Shown piece after piece: positions 7,425 to 15,891 of a stretch of 21,545 bases of DNA. The notes beneath the pieces were generated by a model. That model did not search any database, was not told where the DNA came from, and saw only the letters and a list, made by a program, of their open reading frames with translations. The stretch's first letter is position 1. Each line of letters starts with the position of its first letter. Position numbers and translations under genes: made by a program. Source of the DNA: Clostridiaceae bacterium (GTDB lineage: Bacteria; Bacillota; Clostridia; Oscillospirales; Acutalibacteraceae). The DNA lies in assembly GCA_016281115.1 (NCBI GenBank), contig JAEEHZ010000130.1:1-21545 (forward strand), in the 5' to 3' direction.

Positions 7425-8208
7425 AGATTTAATAAGAGAAGCGATGGTTTCCGATGTGGATAGGATTTTCGTTGATTTGGAGTACATAAATAAGAGTGAA
7501 AGACAGAAAGGCAGAGATACCGTTATTTCACATAATTCGATAGAAGATGTAAAACGCATAAGACCGCTTGTAGATAAGGGGAAGTTGCTTGTGCGCGTCA
7601 ATCCTATACATGCGAATTCCAAATACGAGATCGATAAGGTGATAGAATACGGAGCGGACGTCGTGATGCTTCCTATGTTTAAATATGCTGAAGAGGTCAG
7701 GGCGTTTATAGATTTTGTCGACGGCAGGGCAAAAACCTGTTTGTTGCTTGAAACGGCGCAGGCTATGGTAAGGATAGACGACATTCTCGATCAGTCGGGC
7801 ATTGATGAAATATATATAGGGCTGAACGATTTACACATCAGTCTCGGGTTGGATTTTATGTTTGAAGTGCTGGGATCCGGACTGATAGAATATATGGTAT
7901 ATAAAATCAAGAGTAAAGGGCTGCCCTTCGGGTTCGGCGGATTGGGAAAAATCGGCGAAGGATTATTACCTGCGGAAAATATTCTGTGCGAACATTATAG
8001 GTTAGGTTCTTCCAGTGTGATACTTTCGAGAACTTTCCGCAACGAAAACGTCAACTCGGGGATTAAAGTCGACATAGAAAAAGAAGTTAAGAAAATAAGA
8101 GAAAAAGAGAAAATATACAGCAAGTATTCCGCTGCGGAGTTTGACGAAAACAGGCATATCGTCAACGAAAAAATCAAAGAAATAGTAAAGAGTTTAAACG
8201 GCAAATGA
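7393..8208 (+). CDS. HpcH/HpaI aldolase / citrate lyase beta-like protein
   Basis: Predicted metal-dependent class II aldolase-type TIM barrel. Family members make or break C-C bonds using pyruvate or acyl-CoA enolates. In the 271 residues I see VDLEY (27-31), VRVNP (67-71, R68 expected to hold the keto-acid or carboxylate), VMLPMF (91-96), LLLET with the metal ligand E120, and GLNDLHISLG with the second metal ligand D146. GFGGLGKIG (180-188) and RLGSSSVILSRTF (203-215) follow. The metal and carboxylate sites are thus present. The C-terminal 50 residues are highly charged. GGGAGG (7380-7385) lies 7 bases before the ATG, which fixes the start inside the preceding gene, a 32-base overlap; its stop overlaps the next start in ATGA. 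Close coupling to a 2-hydroxyacid dehydrogenase-like gene suggests a shared keto- or hydroxy-acid pathway. The substrate is unknown. Confidence 0.85.
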   Translation: MIKLMLLTTNEDLIREAMVSDVDRIFVDLEYINKSERQKGRDTVISHNSIEDVKRIRPLVDKGKLLVRVNPIHANSKYEIDKVIEYGADVVMLPMFKYAEEVRAFIDFVDGRAKTCLLLETAQAMVRIDDILDQSGIDEIYIGLNDLHISLGLDFMFEVLGSGLIEYMVYKIKSKGLPFGFGGLGKIGEGLLPAENILCEHYRLGSSSVILSRTFRNENVNSGIKVDIEKEVKKIREKEKIYSKYSAAEFDENRHIVNEKIKEIVKSLNGK

Positions 8209-9170
8209 AAATATTGTCAGAAATATACATCGATTTGAATCCAAACGACGAGTTGATACTGATTAAAAAGAATCGTTTTTTTGCATATTTATCAAAAAAA
8301 TATCGTGAAAGAACGATTAAAAAGTATTGTAAGCAGGATTTTGACTTTATTATATGCTGTCGTGATACTGCGAAAATAATATCGAAGTATAATTTAGCAA
8401 AAGATTGTATTATCCAGTTAACGAGTACGGGATACGATGGAGTTCCGCTTGAGCAATTAAATGCGCGAAACGTAAAGGTTATGAACGTCAGGAACGTGTA
8501 TACCGTGCCTATTGCGGAATTTGTCGTTTACGGCGTTTTGTCGTTTTTCAGGAGGTTAAGGCGCAATCCAAACAGAACGGTTCCCAAACTTTTCAGAAAG
8601 TACGATTTAATGCGGGAAATTTATCAGAAAAAAGTCTTGATTTTGAGTTTTGGAAACATAGGGAAATCGATTGCTGAAAAATTAAGTTCGTTTCACGCTG
8701 TGGTTGATGCATATGATCCATATATCGAATCCGATGGCAATGCGACCATTTCTAAACTATATCGCACGCAGGAGGAACTGGCGGACCATTTGTATCAATA
8801 CGACGTAATTATTTCGACCATGCCGTTGGTAGAGAACACTTATAATTTTTGTAATGTTGATTTTTTCAGTAAGTGTTCCGATCAACTGATTTTTTGCAAC
8901 GTAGGCAGAAGAGAAACCGTGGATAACGATTATCTATATGAAATTTTGAAAGGCGGAAAGATTCAAGGGGCGATAATGGACGAAGTGGAATTATTACCCA
9001 TAAAATTGTGTAGCAGATTTAGAAGGCTTAATAACGTATTATTTTACCCAGGAATATCGACGTCAACTCAGGAAGCAACAATAAGATTACGCGAACAAAT
9101 CATAAAAAATTTTTATGATTACAAGGATTCGTCTGTTTTGAACAATCAAATAAAAAATTATGAAATTTAG
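8205..9170 (+). CDS. D-isomer-specific 2-hydroxyacid dehydrogenase-like protein, catalytic residues altered
   Basis: Member of the NAD-dependent D-2-hydroxyacid dehydrogenase superfamily, 321 residues. Recognisable parts are TSTGYDGVPLEQLNARNVKV (73-92), VYTVPIAEFVVYGVLSF (98-114), the nucleotide-binding region VLILSFGNIGKSIAEKL (144-160), a basic FFRRLRRNP segment and the FCNVGRRETVD motif carrying the expected substrate Arg (R235). Three family positions differ. The first Gly of the GxGxxG loop is S148. The Glu of the D-V-x-x-x-E-P motif falls on L264, although E262 is near. The catalytic His of the T-P-H motif is G283 (FYPGIST). It may therefore be inactive as a dehydrogenase, bind ligand only, or run a different reaction. 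A second paralogue with all these residues is at 18336. It overlaps the aldolase gene by 4 bases and the next gene by 11. Confidence 0.83.
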   Translation: MKILSEIYIDLNPNDELILIKKNRFFAYLSKKYRERTIKKYCKQDFDFIICCRDTAKIISKYNLAKDCIIQLTSTGYDGVPLEQLNARNVKVMNVRNVYTVPIAEFVVYGVLSFFRRLRRNPNRTVPKLFRKYDLMREIYQKKVLILSFGNIGKSIAEKLSSFHAVVDAYDPYIESDGNATISKLYRTQEELADHLYQYDVIISTMPLVENTYNFCNVDFFSKCSDQLIFCNVGRRETVDNDYLYEILKGGKIQGAIMDEVELLPIKLCSRFRRLNNVLFYPGISTSTQEATIRLREQIIKNFYDYKDSSVLNNQIKNYEI

Positions 9171-10125
9171 CGTTATAATTCCAGTGTATAATTCCGAAAA
9201 GTATCTTAGGGATTGTATTGAAAGTGTTTTAAATCAAACGTACGGCGAATATGAAATAGTAATCGTAAACGACGGTTCCACGGACCATAGTTTGGACGTG
9301 TGCCGTGAATATTCCCGAAAACACGATAACGTTAAAGTGATAAACAAAGACAACGGCGGACAATCGTCGGCAAGAAACGTCGGGTTAAAAAATTCTGTCG
9401 GTGAATATATCGTATTTCTCGATAGCGACGACAGAATAGTCGACAGAGATTTCTTTTCAAAGATTTCCGCAATAACGGAAACGAATAAAACGGATATTAT
9501 TGCCTTTAAGTACATTGAGTTATACGAAGATTTGGGCAAAGCAAAGCCTTTGAACGTGAATTTATCCGAGTGCCGTTGCGAAAGTTACGTTGACACGCTG
9601 AAAAATTTGATAAAACGAGATGCTTTTTATTGTTCGGCTTGGTCAAAATGCGTAAGACGGGAATTGCTCACGGATAATGGTATAACGTTTGACGAACGAT
9701 CCAGATGCGAAGATATGGACTGGTACTTTGGCGTGATAGAAAAAGCAAATTCCATAGCAATTCTTGATGATTTTATTATTGAATATCGTCGGCGTTCCGG
9801 ATCGGTTACCACAACGACTAATATAAAAAACTTGTCGGACTATGTGGCGTTTTTAGATAAATGGGATGAGATATTGTCTCAATCAACCGAGGATATTCAT
9901 GAAGTTTTAAAATATGCGTTTGCGAAATTGTATGTGAATCTGACGGTTGCGTATAGTCGGTGTAAAGATCGTAACAAAAAAGGTCTTTATAAAACGATTA
10001 AAAACCATAAACGCTTGCTAAAATACGATCTTAATCCCGTTGTAAAAAAGTTCGGTAAAATATCGAAAATTTTTGGATTCGGATTGACTTTGTTTTTGTT
10101 GAAAATATATTCAAAGGTAAAATAA
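9160..10125 (+). CDS. GT2-family glycosyltransferase
   Basis: GT-A fold inverting glycosyltransferase, 321 residues, expected to add one sugar to the growing repeat unit on the cytoplasmic side. The N terminus is typical: FSVIIPVYNSEKYLRDCIES, then VNDGSTD (36-42), NGGQSSARNVGL (65-76), and the metal/UDP-sugar binding FLDSDD (86-91). SAWSKCVRRELL and RCEDMDWYFGV, the acidic acceptor-side motif, come next, followed by YRRRSGSVT. The C-terminal 80 residues are basic with a short hydrophobic patch, consistent with membrane attachment. The start at 9160 lies inside the preceding gene (11-base overlap) with no clear Shine-Dalgarno sequence, so translation is probably coupled. Confidence 0.92.
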   Translation: MKFSVIIPVYNSEKYLRDCIESVLNQTYGEYEIVIVNDGSTDHSLDVCREYSRKHDNVKVINKDNGGQSSARNVGLKNSVGEYIVFLDSDDRIVDRDFFSKISAITETNKTDIIAFKYIELYEDLGKAKPLNVNLSECRCESYVDTLKNLIKRDAFYCSAWSKCVRRELLTDNGITFDERSRCEDMDWYFGVIEKANSIAILDDFIIEYRRRSGSVTTTTNIKNLSDYVAFLDKWDEILSQSTEDIHEVLKYAFAKLYVNLTVAYSRCKDRNKKGLYKTIKNHKRLLKYDLNPVVKKFGKISKIFGFGLTLFLLKIYSKVK

Positions 10126-10127
10126 GT

Positions 10128-11429
10128 ATGGGGAAATTATTGCCCAAAGTTCTGGTCGTTTCTACTAACGCTTGGGTTGACGGTAGCGGAGTCAATACAC
10201 TGCTTAATTTGTTTGGAGGTTGGGATGCTGACAGAATAGCGCAGATTTATACAAAATCAGACTTTCCGAATACCGATGTGTGCAAAAGCTTTTTTCAGAT
10301 ATCGGAACAGAAAGTTATAAAAAGTGTTTTTAACCGTAAAGTGATCACGGGGAGAGAAATTTCGGACAATAACGGTATCTACCAAGAAGATAACGATTTG
10401 CGTGCCGAACAAAAAAGGTATAAAAAATCAGGTAATTTTCTGTTAAGTTTTGCAAGAGAACTCGTTTGGTTTTTTGGAAAGTGGAAGACGAAGGAATTAG
10501 AGAGATATATAAAAGAAACGAACCCCGACGTTTTATTTTTTCCCGTATATCCGACGATTTATATGGGGCGTCTTCAGTTGCACATTCTGAAAAAACTTAA
10601 AAAGCCATACGTTTGTTATATTTCGGACGACAATTATACTTACAAGTCGATTTCCAAAACTCCCTTGCGTTTGATACATAGGTTTTTTTTGAGAAATAAA
10701 GTCAAAAAACTTATTTCCGGATGCGATCGTTTAATGGTTATTGCGCCGAAACAGAAAGAAGAATACGATAAGCTGTTCAATAAAGACAGTATAATCATAA
10801 CGAAGGGCATAGACCTATGCGACGGTTATGAAAAAAGTTCAGTTTCCGAACCGATAAAGATGCTATATACGGGTAAAACGATTATCGGAAGAGAAGGAAC
10901 TCTTCTTACGATCGCTAAAGCCTTAAAAGAGATAAATCGTTTCGGGGTAAAGGTGTTGTTAGATATATACACGCCTGATAAGGTAAAAAATTATAAAAAA
11001 TTTGCCGACATTGCAGGAGTAACCGTTCATCCACCCGTTTCTTTGGAGAAGGTTCTTGAACTTCAACGGAAGTCGGATATTTTGGTGTTTGCGGAAGCGC
11101 TGGACAGAAAGAATAGGAATATTGCTAGGTTGTCTTTCAGCACGAAAATAACCGATTACTTAAAATCAGGCAAGTGTATATTCGCAGTAGGATACAAAGA
11201 CATAGCGCCGATAGATTATTTTGTAAAGGAAAATTCGGCTATCGTTTCAACTTCTGCAGAAGAAATAAAGAGTAATTTGAAAAAAATAATAAATAACATT
11301 AATTTAATTGCCGAATACGGTAAAAACGCTTACGAATGCGGCAAACGTAATCACAACAAACAACTTATGGCGCAAAGATTTAATCAAACCCTGATCGACG
11401 TAGGAGACGGTATCAATGCAACAAAGTAA
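10128..11429 (+). CDS. Probable GT-B fold glycosyltransferase, divergent
   Basis: This 433-residue protein has two Rossmann-like halves. The first opens with PKVLVVSTNAWVDGSGVNTL, a glycosyltransferase-style glycine loop, and contains NPDVLFFPVYPTIYMGRLQL and KPYVCYISDDNYTY. The second begins IKMLYTGKTIIGREGTLLTI, continues with VLLDIYTPD and SDILVFAEALD, and then has STKITDYLKSGKCIFAVG and the late SAEEIKSNLKKIINN. The KITDYL..GKCI..VG pattern corresponds to the region where GT4 enzymes bind the donor, but the usual E-x7-E pair is not present in standard form. No membrane segment is obvious. AAAGG (10113-10117) precedes the ATG by 10 bases. It ends 14 bases inside the acyltransferase gene. 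The sugar donor and acceptor are unknown. Confidence 0.75.
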   Translation: MGKLLPKVLVVSTNAWVDGSGVNTLLNLFGGWDADRIAQIYTKSDFPNTDVCKSFFQISEQKVIKSVFNRKVITGREISDNNGIYQEDNDLRAEQKRYKKSGNFLLSFARELVWFFGKWKTKELERYIKETNPDVLFFPVYPTIYMGRLQLHILKKLKKPYVCYISDDNYTYKSISKTPLRLIHRFFLRNKVKKLISGCDRLMVIAPKQKEEYDKLFNKDSIIITKGIDLCDGYEKSSVSEPIKMLYTGKTIIGREGTLLTIAKALKEINRFGVKVLLDIYTPDKVKNYKKFADIAGVTVHPPVSLEKVLELQRKSDILVFAEALDRKNRNIARLSFSTKITDYLKSGKCIFAVGYKDIAPIDYFVKENSAIVSTSAEEIKSNLKKIINNINLIAEYGKNAYECGKRNHNKQLMAQRFNQTLIDVGDGINATK

Positions 11430-12477
11430 AATACGAACGTTCGGTATGCTGGATATAATCAAAATCATATGTGCATTAATGATTTTGTTTTACCATTATT
11501 TTTCAGAGATAGGGCACGTTGGCGGGATTTTTGAAGACCTATTGTCGGGTTATGCCGTTGCGGTTGCTCTTTTCATGACGATTTCCGGGTTTTTGACTTT
11601 TTTTAAAATTCAATCTTTTGAGAGTTATAACGAAAAAAGAGCATGTTTATTCAAACAAGTTTTAAGGATTTTAAAAATCTACTTATTGTGGAGCGTCATT
11701 TATCTTATATACAGCGTATCTACTTGGGATTTTAACGATATCAGCCTTCTATTCGTTCTGGATAAAATCAGACAATGGATATTTCAATCGACGTTTTATA
11801 CCATTTGGTTTATGCCGGCTTTGGCGGTCGGGTTGATTATAACGTTTTATTTAATAAAATGGTTGGGCTATAAAGGAACTGCGATATTAGCGGTTGTAGC
11901 GTACGCTTTCGGATCTTTGTTGTCGACTTATTCTTTTTTCACGAGAGACGTATCGTTTTTTGTTGAAACGGAAAGATTCTGCACTATGTTTTTGCAGGGT
12001 CCGAGGGGTGGTATATTTTATGCGTTTCCGCTAACGTTTTTAGGAGCTTGTTTAGCGGCGTACAAAAATAATATATCGGTCGATTCCAAAATTTGGGTAC
12101 TATTTCTTATTGCCGTGGTCAGCGTATGTTTTCTGTTAGTCGAGGCGATATTGTTACGGCACTACGTCGGAAATACGGGGATTGATTTGACGGTAACGAT
12201 GCCTTTCGTGTGTTGTTGTGTCGTTTTGTTTGCTTGTAGCGTAAACGTTGGGTCAAACGGTTTTTTGGTTTTCTGCAGAAAATTAAGCGTATTGATTTTT
12301 ATGTCGCAAAGAATATTTTTGACTATAATACCTAACTTGATATCGGCCGAACTGTACGACACCTTATTTCACAATCAATTGCTCGGGTGTGTCTTCGTTT
12401 GCGGTGGCACGATACTATTTTCGTCATTGATTGTTTTACTGTCGAAAAAGATCGTATTCTTAAAACATTTATATTAA
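11416..12477 (+). CDS. Acyltransferase-3 family membrane protein (first copy)
   Basis: Multi-pass membrane acyltransferase, 353 residues and about ten hydrophobic segments, that probably O-acetylates or otherwise acylates a sugar of the lipid-linked unit or the finished polymer. The N terminus is of the family type: GMLDIIKIICALMILFYHY, with the conserved His at H27 at the end of the first membrane segment. It is followed by AVALFMTISGFLTFF, matching the family's S-G-F-L motif. Later segments include LKIYLLWSVIYLIY, FYTIWFMPALAVGLI and LSVLIFMSQRIF. AGGAG (11402-11406) is 9 bases before the ATG. It overlaps the preceding glycosyltransferase gene by 14 bases. Genes of this family are common in capsule loci, and the acyl group cannot be predicted. 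Confidence 0.85.
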   Translation: MQQSKIRTFGMLDIIKIICALMILFYHYFSEIGHVGGIFEDLLSGYAVAVALFMTISGFLTFFKIQSFESYNEKRACLFKQVLRILKIYLLWSVIYLIYSVSTWDFNDISLLFVLDKIRQWIFQSTFYTIWFMPALAVGLIITFYLIKWLGYKGTAILAVVAYAFGSLLSTYSFFTRDVSFFVETERFCTMFLQGPRGGIFYAFPLTFLGACLAAYKNNISVDSKIWVLFLIAVVSVCFLLVEAILLRHYVGNTGIDLTVTMPFVCCCVVLFACSVNVGSNGFLVFCRKLSVLIFMSQRIFLTIIPNLISAELYDTLFHNQLLGCVFVCGGTILFSSLIVLLSKKIVFLKHLY

Positions 12478-12487
12478 GGTATATTTG

Positions 12488-13687
12488 ATGAAAATAGTTC
12501 AAATAAATGCGGTATACGGTGTTGGCAGTACCGGAACGCTGGTAAAGGACATACATGAATATCTTAAACGCAACGGTCATGAATCGTTCGTCTTTTGGGC
12601 TATCAAACGTCAAGACAGTACAAACGATAAACACATAAGGCGTATAGGAAACTTAATCGATCATAAATTACACGCCATTTTAACAAAGATATTTCATAAT
12701 CAGGGTTTCCACTCGAACATTGCTACGAAGAGATTGTGTAAGCGGATAAAAAAAATAAATCCCGACGTGATCCACTTACACAATTTGCACAGCAACTATA
12801 TAAATCTTACCGTATTGTTGGATTTTATTTCAAAGAATGACTATCCGCTCGTGCTGACTTTACACGATTGCTGGTTTTTTACGGGTGGATGCAACCATTA
12901 TATACCGTACGGTTGCGATAAATATAAGGCGGGGTGTTTATCCTGTAAAGCATATCCTAATGCAGATGAAATTTACGGGATAAAAAGAGACTGTTTTGCA
13001 AAAATAAAAAAGTTAGCGATTGTTGGCGTATCCAAATGGACGATGGAGAGTGCGAAGGGAAGTATATTAAGAGACGCCCCGTTGTTTTCCTATGTATATA
13101 ACTGGACGGACGTAACGGAACGTCGTGTCGGAGATAAAAGAGAGTGTTTCGACAAGTATAACATAGACGGAAACAAAAAAGTGGTGTTATGCGTTTCGCA
13201 AGCGTGGAAGACGGGCGGATATAAAGGCGAGAAAGATATTTTATATATAAATGAAAAGATATCGGATTTTGCCCAAGTAGTTATGGTCGGTAAAAATATA
13301 GATTTACCTCTTGATAGTGGGATAAGATATATCAACTATATGGATGATAGGGCGGATTTGATGGATTTGTACGCTCACGCCGACGTATATCTGACGGCAT
13401 CGAAGTACGAAACTTTCGGGCTTACTATGATAGAGGCTATGGCTATGGGCACGCCGGTGATAGCATATAAAAACACGGGTGCCAAAGAAGTAGTACACGA
13501 ATCGTGCGGCGTGTTAGTGGAAGACGGCAACAAAGAAGAGTTATTAAAAGCGGTTACGACGATGTTGAACGCTGACCTTAACTGTTATAAAGCCCGTTGC
13601 AAGAAATGGGTAAACGACAATTTCAGTATTGAGGAACAAATTAAAAAGTATGAATCAATATACTATAACGCAATCGAATTATCTTAA
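12488..13687 (+). CDS. GT4-family glycosyltransferase with a Cys-rich motif
   Basis: GT-B fold glycosyltransferase, 399 residues. The frame is also open from a TTG at 12485, but ATG 12488 is preceded by AAGG (12476-12479) with 8-base spacing and starts the normal KIVQINAVYGVGSTG N terminus. NPDVIHLHNLHSNYI (91-105) and LTLHDCWFFTGGC (123-135) follow. A five-cysteine cluster (C128, C135, C143, C150, C153), seen in a subgroup of bacterial GT4 enzymes, may bind metal or form a structural loop. The donor domain has KVVLCVSQAW, the acidic YETFGLTMIEAMAMGTPVIA stretch with its E-x7-E pair, and NTGAKEVV. It begins 10 bases after the acyltransferase gene and its 3' end overlaps the Wzy gene by 38 bases. 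Confidence 0.9.
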   Translation: MKIVQINAVYGVGSTGTLVKDIHEYLKRNGHESFVFWAIKRQDSTNDKHIRRIGNLIDHKLHAILTKIFHNQGFHSNIATKRLCKRIKKINPDVIHLHNLHSNYINLTVLLDFISKNDYPLVLTLHDCWFFTGGCNHYIPYGCDKYKAGCLSCKAYPNADEIYGIKRDCFAKIKKLAIVGVSKWTMESAKGSILRDAPLFSYVYNWTDVTERRVGDKRECFDKYNIDGNKKVVLCVSQAWKTGGYKGEKDILYINEKISDFAQVVMVGKNIDLPLDSGIRYINYMDDRADLMDLYAHADVYLTASKYETFGLTMIEAMAMGTPVIAYKNTGAKEVVHESCGVLVEDGNKEELLKAVTTMLNADLNCYKARCKKWVNDNFSIEEQIKKYESIYYNAIELS

Positions 13688-14885
13688 TAGCAAAAGGAAT
13701 ATTACCGTTAGACCGTTGATAACTCTGGTATACATATTGTACATCTCCTTTCTTGCAATAAAATTCAGAGTCGATAGCAGGGGCAATTATTTAGTACTGT
13801 TGTTTATTCTGGCGTGTATCGGTTATTTCGTGCTGTCTAAAAAATATACAGATATCAACAGATTGATTTCGTTCGTGGCTTTGTCTTTTTTAATCGGTCT
13901 GTTGTATAAAATTTTTACGTCAAGCGTCAATACGCCCTATACGTTGACGAGTTATTCGATTGTCTGTGCGGAAATGTTTTTCCCGTTATTTTTGTTCAAA
14001 GTATATAGGAAATTTAATAGTTGTAACGCAATGCGAAACGCAATTATTATGATTTACGGTTTGTTGGCTATCATTTTTATCAATACTTACGTAGCGTTTT
14101 TAGCAGATGCGGATATCGTTCATAAGATAACGAATCTTAATGACGAAAGTTATTCAAGTGCCCTTTATAATCTTAACATAATGTCAATGGATCATGCCTA
14201 TGCGATAGTTCCTTTGATTTTTTCCTTGATGTTGTTTTTCGATTACAAAAGGAACATTATAGCCAGAATTATAATGCTTGCCGCTATAATATTTTGTATT
14301 TTTTTGACGTTTATATGTCAATTTTCCAGCGTCATCTTTATATTTTTGATTTGTTTTGTTTATTACAGATTCAATAAAAGCGGTAGCATTTTTAAATGGG
14401 TTTTAATTATCGCGTTGATTGGCGGATATTTGTTACTTCCGACGTTATTGAAATCTATTTCGGACAGTTTGGAGTCCGCAAATATGTCTGAGCGATTTAG
14501 AGAAGTGGCTAACTTTTTAGGTGAAGGGGACATGTCGGGATATAATTTAAGTGGTCGGTTAAATTTATATAAAGACGGCATTATGGCGTTTTTAAAGAGC
14601 CCTCTTATCGGAAATTATGACCTTGAATTTAATCCTCATTCTACGTTTATTCAATTTGCCGCAGATATAGGTATTTTAGGGATAAGTGCTCTCATCATAA
14701 TGTTACATATGGCGAGAAAAGAGATTGAACGCTCTATCGATAAAAAGTATTTACATGGTTTCAGGGCAGGATATCTATCGTTTATCTTGACAGGTTGTAT
14801 CAATCCTATAATCGCTTTTCCCGTTATGAGTGCGACCGTATTTCTGCTTATTCCTTTGACCATAAGCGTTTTATCTAAAAAGTAG
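13650..14885 (+). CDS. wzy: O-antigen/capsule polymerase, Wzy type
   Basis: Integral membrane protein of about 411 residues that should join repeat units on the outer face of the membrane. It has some ten to eleven hydrophobic segments, beginning RPLITLVYILYISFLAIKF. A long hydrophilic loop lies between VLIIALIGGYLLLPTLL and the later membrane spans. This loop holds the polymerase/ligase-type pattern SGRLNLYKDGIMAFLKSPLIG, followed by HSTFIQFAADIGILGISALI. That matches the G-R...P-L-x-G...H-(S/N)...D-x-G-x-x-G layout of Wzy/WaaL-like proteins. ATG 13650 is chosen over an upstream TTG (13629). GAGGAA (13631-13636) is 13 bases away, further than ideal, so the start is not certain. It overlaps the preceding gene by 38 bases, which suggests translational coupling. 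Confidence 0.85.
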   Translation: MNQYTITQSNYLNSKRNITVRPLITLVYILYISFLAIKFRVDSRGNYLVLLFILACIGYFVLSKKYTDINRLISFVALSFLIGLLYKIFTSSVNTPYTLTSYSIVCAEMFFPLFLFKVYRKFNSCNAMRNAIIMIYGLLAIIFINTYVAFLADADIVHKITNLNDESYSSALYNLNIMSMDHAYAIVPLIFSLMLFFDYKRNIIARIIMLAAIIFCIFLTFICQFSSVIFIFLICFVYYRFNKSGSIFKWVLIIALIGGYLLLPTLLKSISDSLESANMSERFREVANFLGEGDMSGYNLSGRLNLYKDGIMAFLKSPLIGNYDLEFNPHSTFIQFAADIGILGISALIIMLHMARKEIERSIDKKYLHGFRAGYLSFILTGCINPIIAFPVMSATVFLLIPLTISVLSKK

Positions 14886-14898
14886 GAAGGTAATCAAA

Positions 14899-15885
14899 AT
14901 GGATTCTTGGTTGGTAGACGTACCTGTTTTGTTGATTTTTTTCGTAAGAGACGATACTTTTAAAAAAGTTTTTGACAGTGTTCGTCAAGCACGCCCGTCA
15001 ACTCTTTTATTATGGCAAGACGGACCGCGTGCAAACCGCCCCGACGATATTGAAGGCATTAAAAAATGCCGTGCGATAGCGGAAAATATTGACTGGGATT
15101 GTAAGGTTTATAAAAATTATCACGACAAAAACATGGGGTGCGATCCCTCTACGTTTTACGCCGACAAGTGGGCTTTTTCAATCGTAGATAAATGTATTAT
15201 TTTAGAAGACGACCAAGTGCCGTCTCAATCGTTCTATTTATATTGTAAAGAGTTGCTTGACAAATATGAATTTGATACAAGAATAAGCCACATAAACGGT
15301 CATAATTTTATAAAAGGATTTGAAGATTATCCTTACGATTACTTGTTTTCTTATGCAGGAACCGGTGCCTGGGCAACGTGGAAACGCGTAGCGGACACAT
15401 GGGATGAAGATTATTCTTTTTTGGAAAACGAAGAGTGTATTGATAACGTCGTTAAATTGTACGGCAAAAAGCGGGCGCTAAAATGGATAAGTTATGCTAA
15501 AAGGCATAAAGAAAGCAATATCGCACACTGGGAGTCAATTATAGGGATGGGGGCTCATGTAAATTCAAGATATGCGATAATTCCCAAAGTGAATTTAGTT
15601 CGGAATTGCGGCGTGGGCGAAAACGCAACGCATAGCGCCGTTTCTGATTTCAGACTTATTCCCAAGCGTGTCAGGACGTTTTATCAACCGTTTCATGAAA
15701 TCGATTTTCCCCTAAAACATCCCGAATACGTTCTACCGTGTTTTGATTATATTGAAAAAAACGATAAAGTTCAAAAAACGTCGATATGGTTAAGAATAAG
15801 AGATAGGATAGAAATCTCGTTTAACGTCCTTAAATATTACGGACTGAAATCGTTTTTTAAGTTTTTGTTCAAAGGGAAATGGTGA
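14899..15885 (+). CDS. GT-A fold glycosyltransferase (GT2-like)
   Basis: A 328-residue protein of a glycosyltransferase group common in capsule and O-antigen loci. Its N terminus VPVLLIFFVRDDTFKKVFDSV is followed by LLLWQDGPR, NYHDKNMGCDPSTFYADKWAF and the central LEDDQVPS (102-109), whose acidic triplet E103-D104-D105 acts as the DxD-type nucleotide-sugar and metal site. HINGHNF and the aromatic SYAGTGAWATWKR (151-163) match the acceptor-side motif of this group. The middle region is rich in Trp and Tyr. AGGAAGG (14884-14890) sits 8 bases before the ATG, a strong ribosome binding site. The hydrophobic N terminus is too short to call a signal peptide. The sugar is unknown. Confidence 0.83.
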   Translation: MDSWLVDVPVLLIFFVRDDTFKKVFDSVRQARPSTLLLWQDGPRANRPDDIEGIKKCRAIAENIDWDCKVYKNYHDKNMGCDPSTFYADKWAFSIVDKCIILEDDQVPSQSFYLYCKELLDKYEFDTRISHINGHNFIKGFEDYPYDYLFSYAGTGAWATWKRVADTWDEDYSFLENEECIDNVVKLYGKKRALKWISYAKRHKESNIAHWESIIGMGAHVNSRYAIIPKVNLVRNCGVGENATHSAVSDFRLIPKRVRTFYQPFHEIDFPLKHPEYVLPCFDYIEKNDKVQKTSIWLRIRDRIEISFNVLKYYGLKSFFKFLFKGKW

Positions 15886-15891
15886 CGTAGT

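Noticed and set aside
7374..7784. 136-codon open frame on the minus strand
   Set aside because: It covers the end of the GT4 gene and start of the aldolase gene, both well supported, and shows no family motif.
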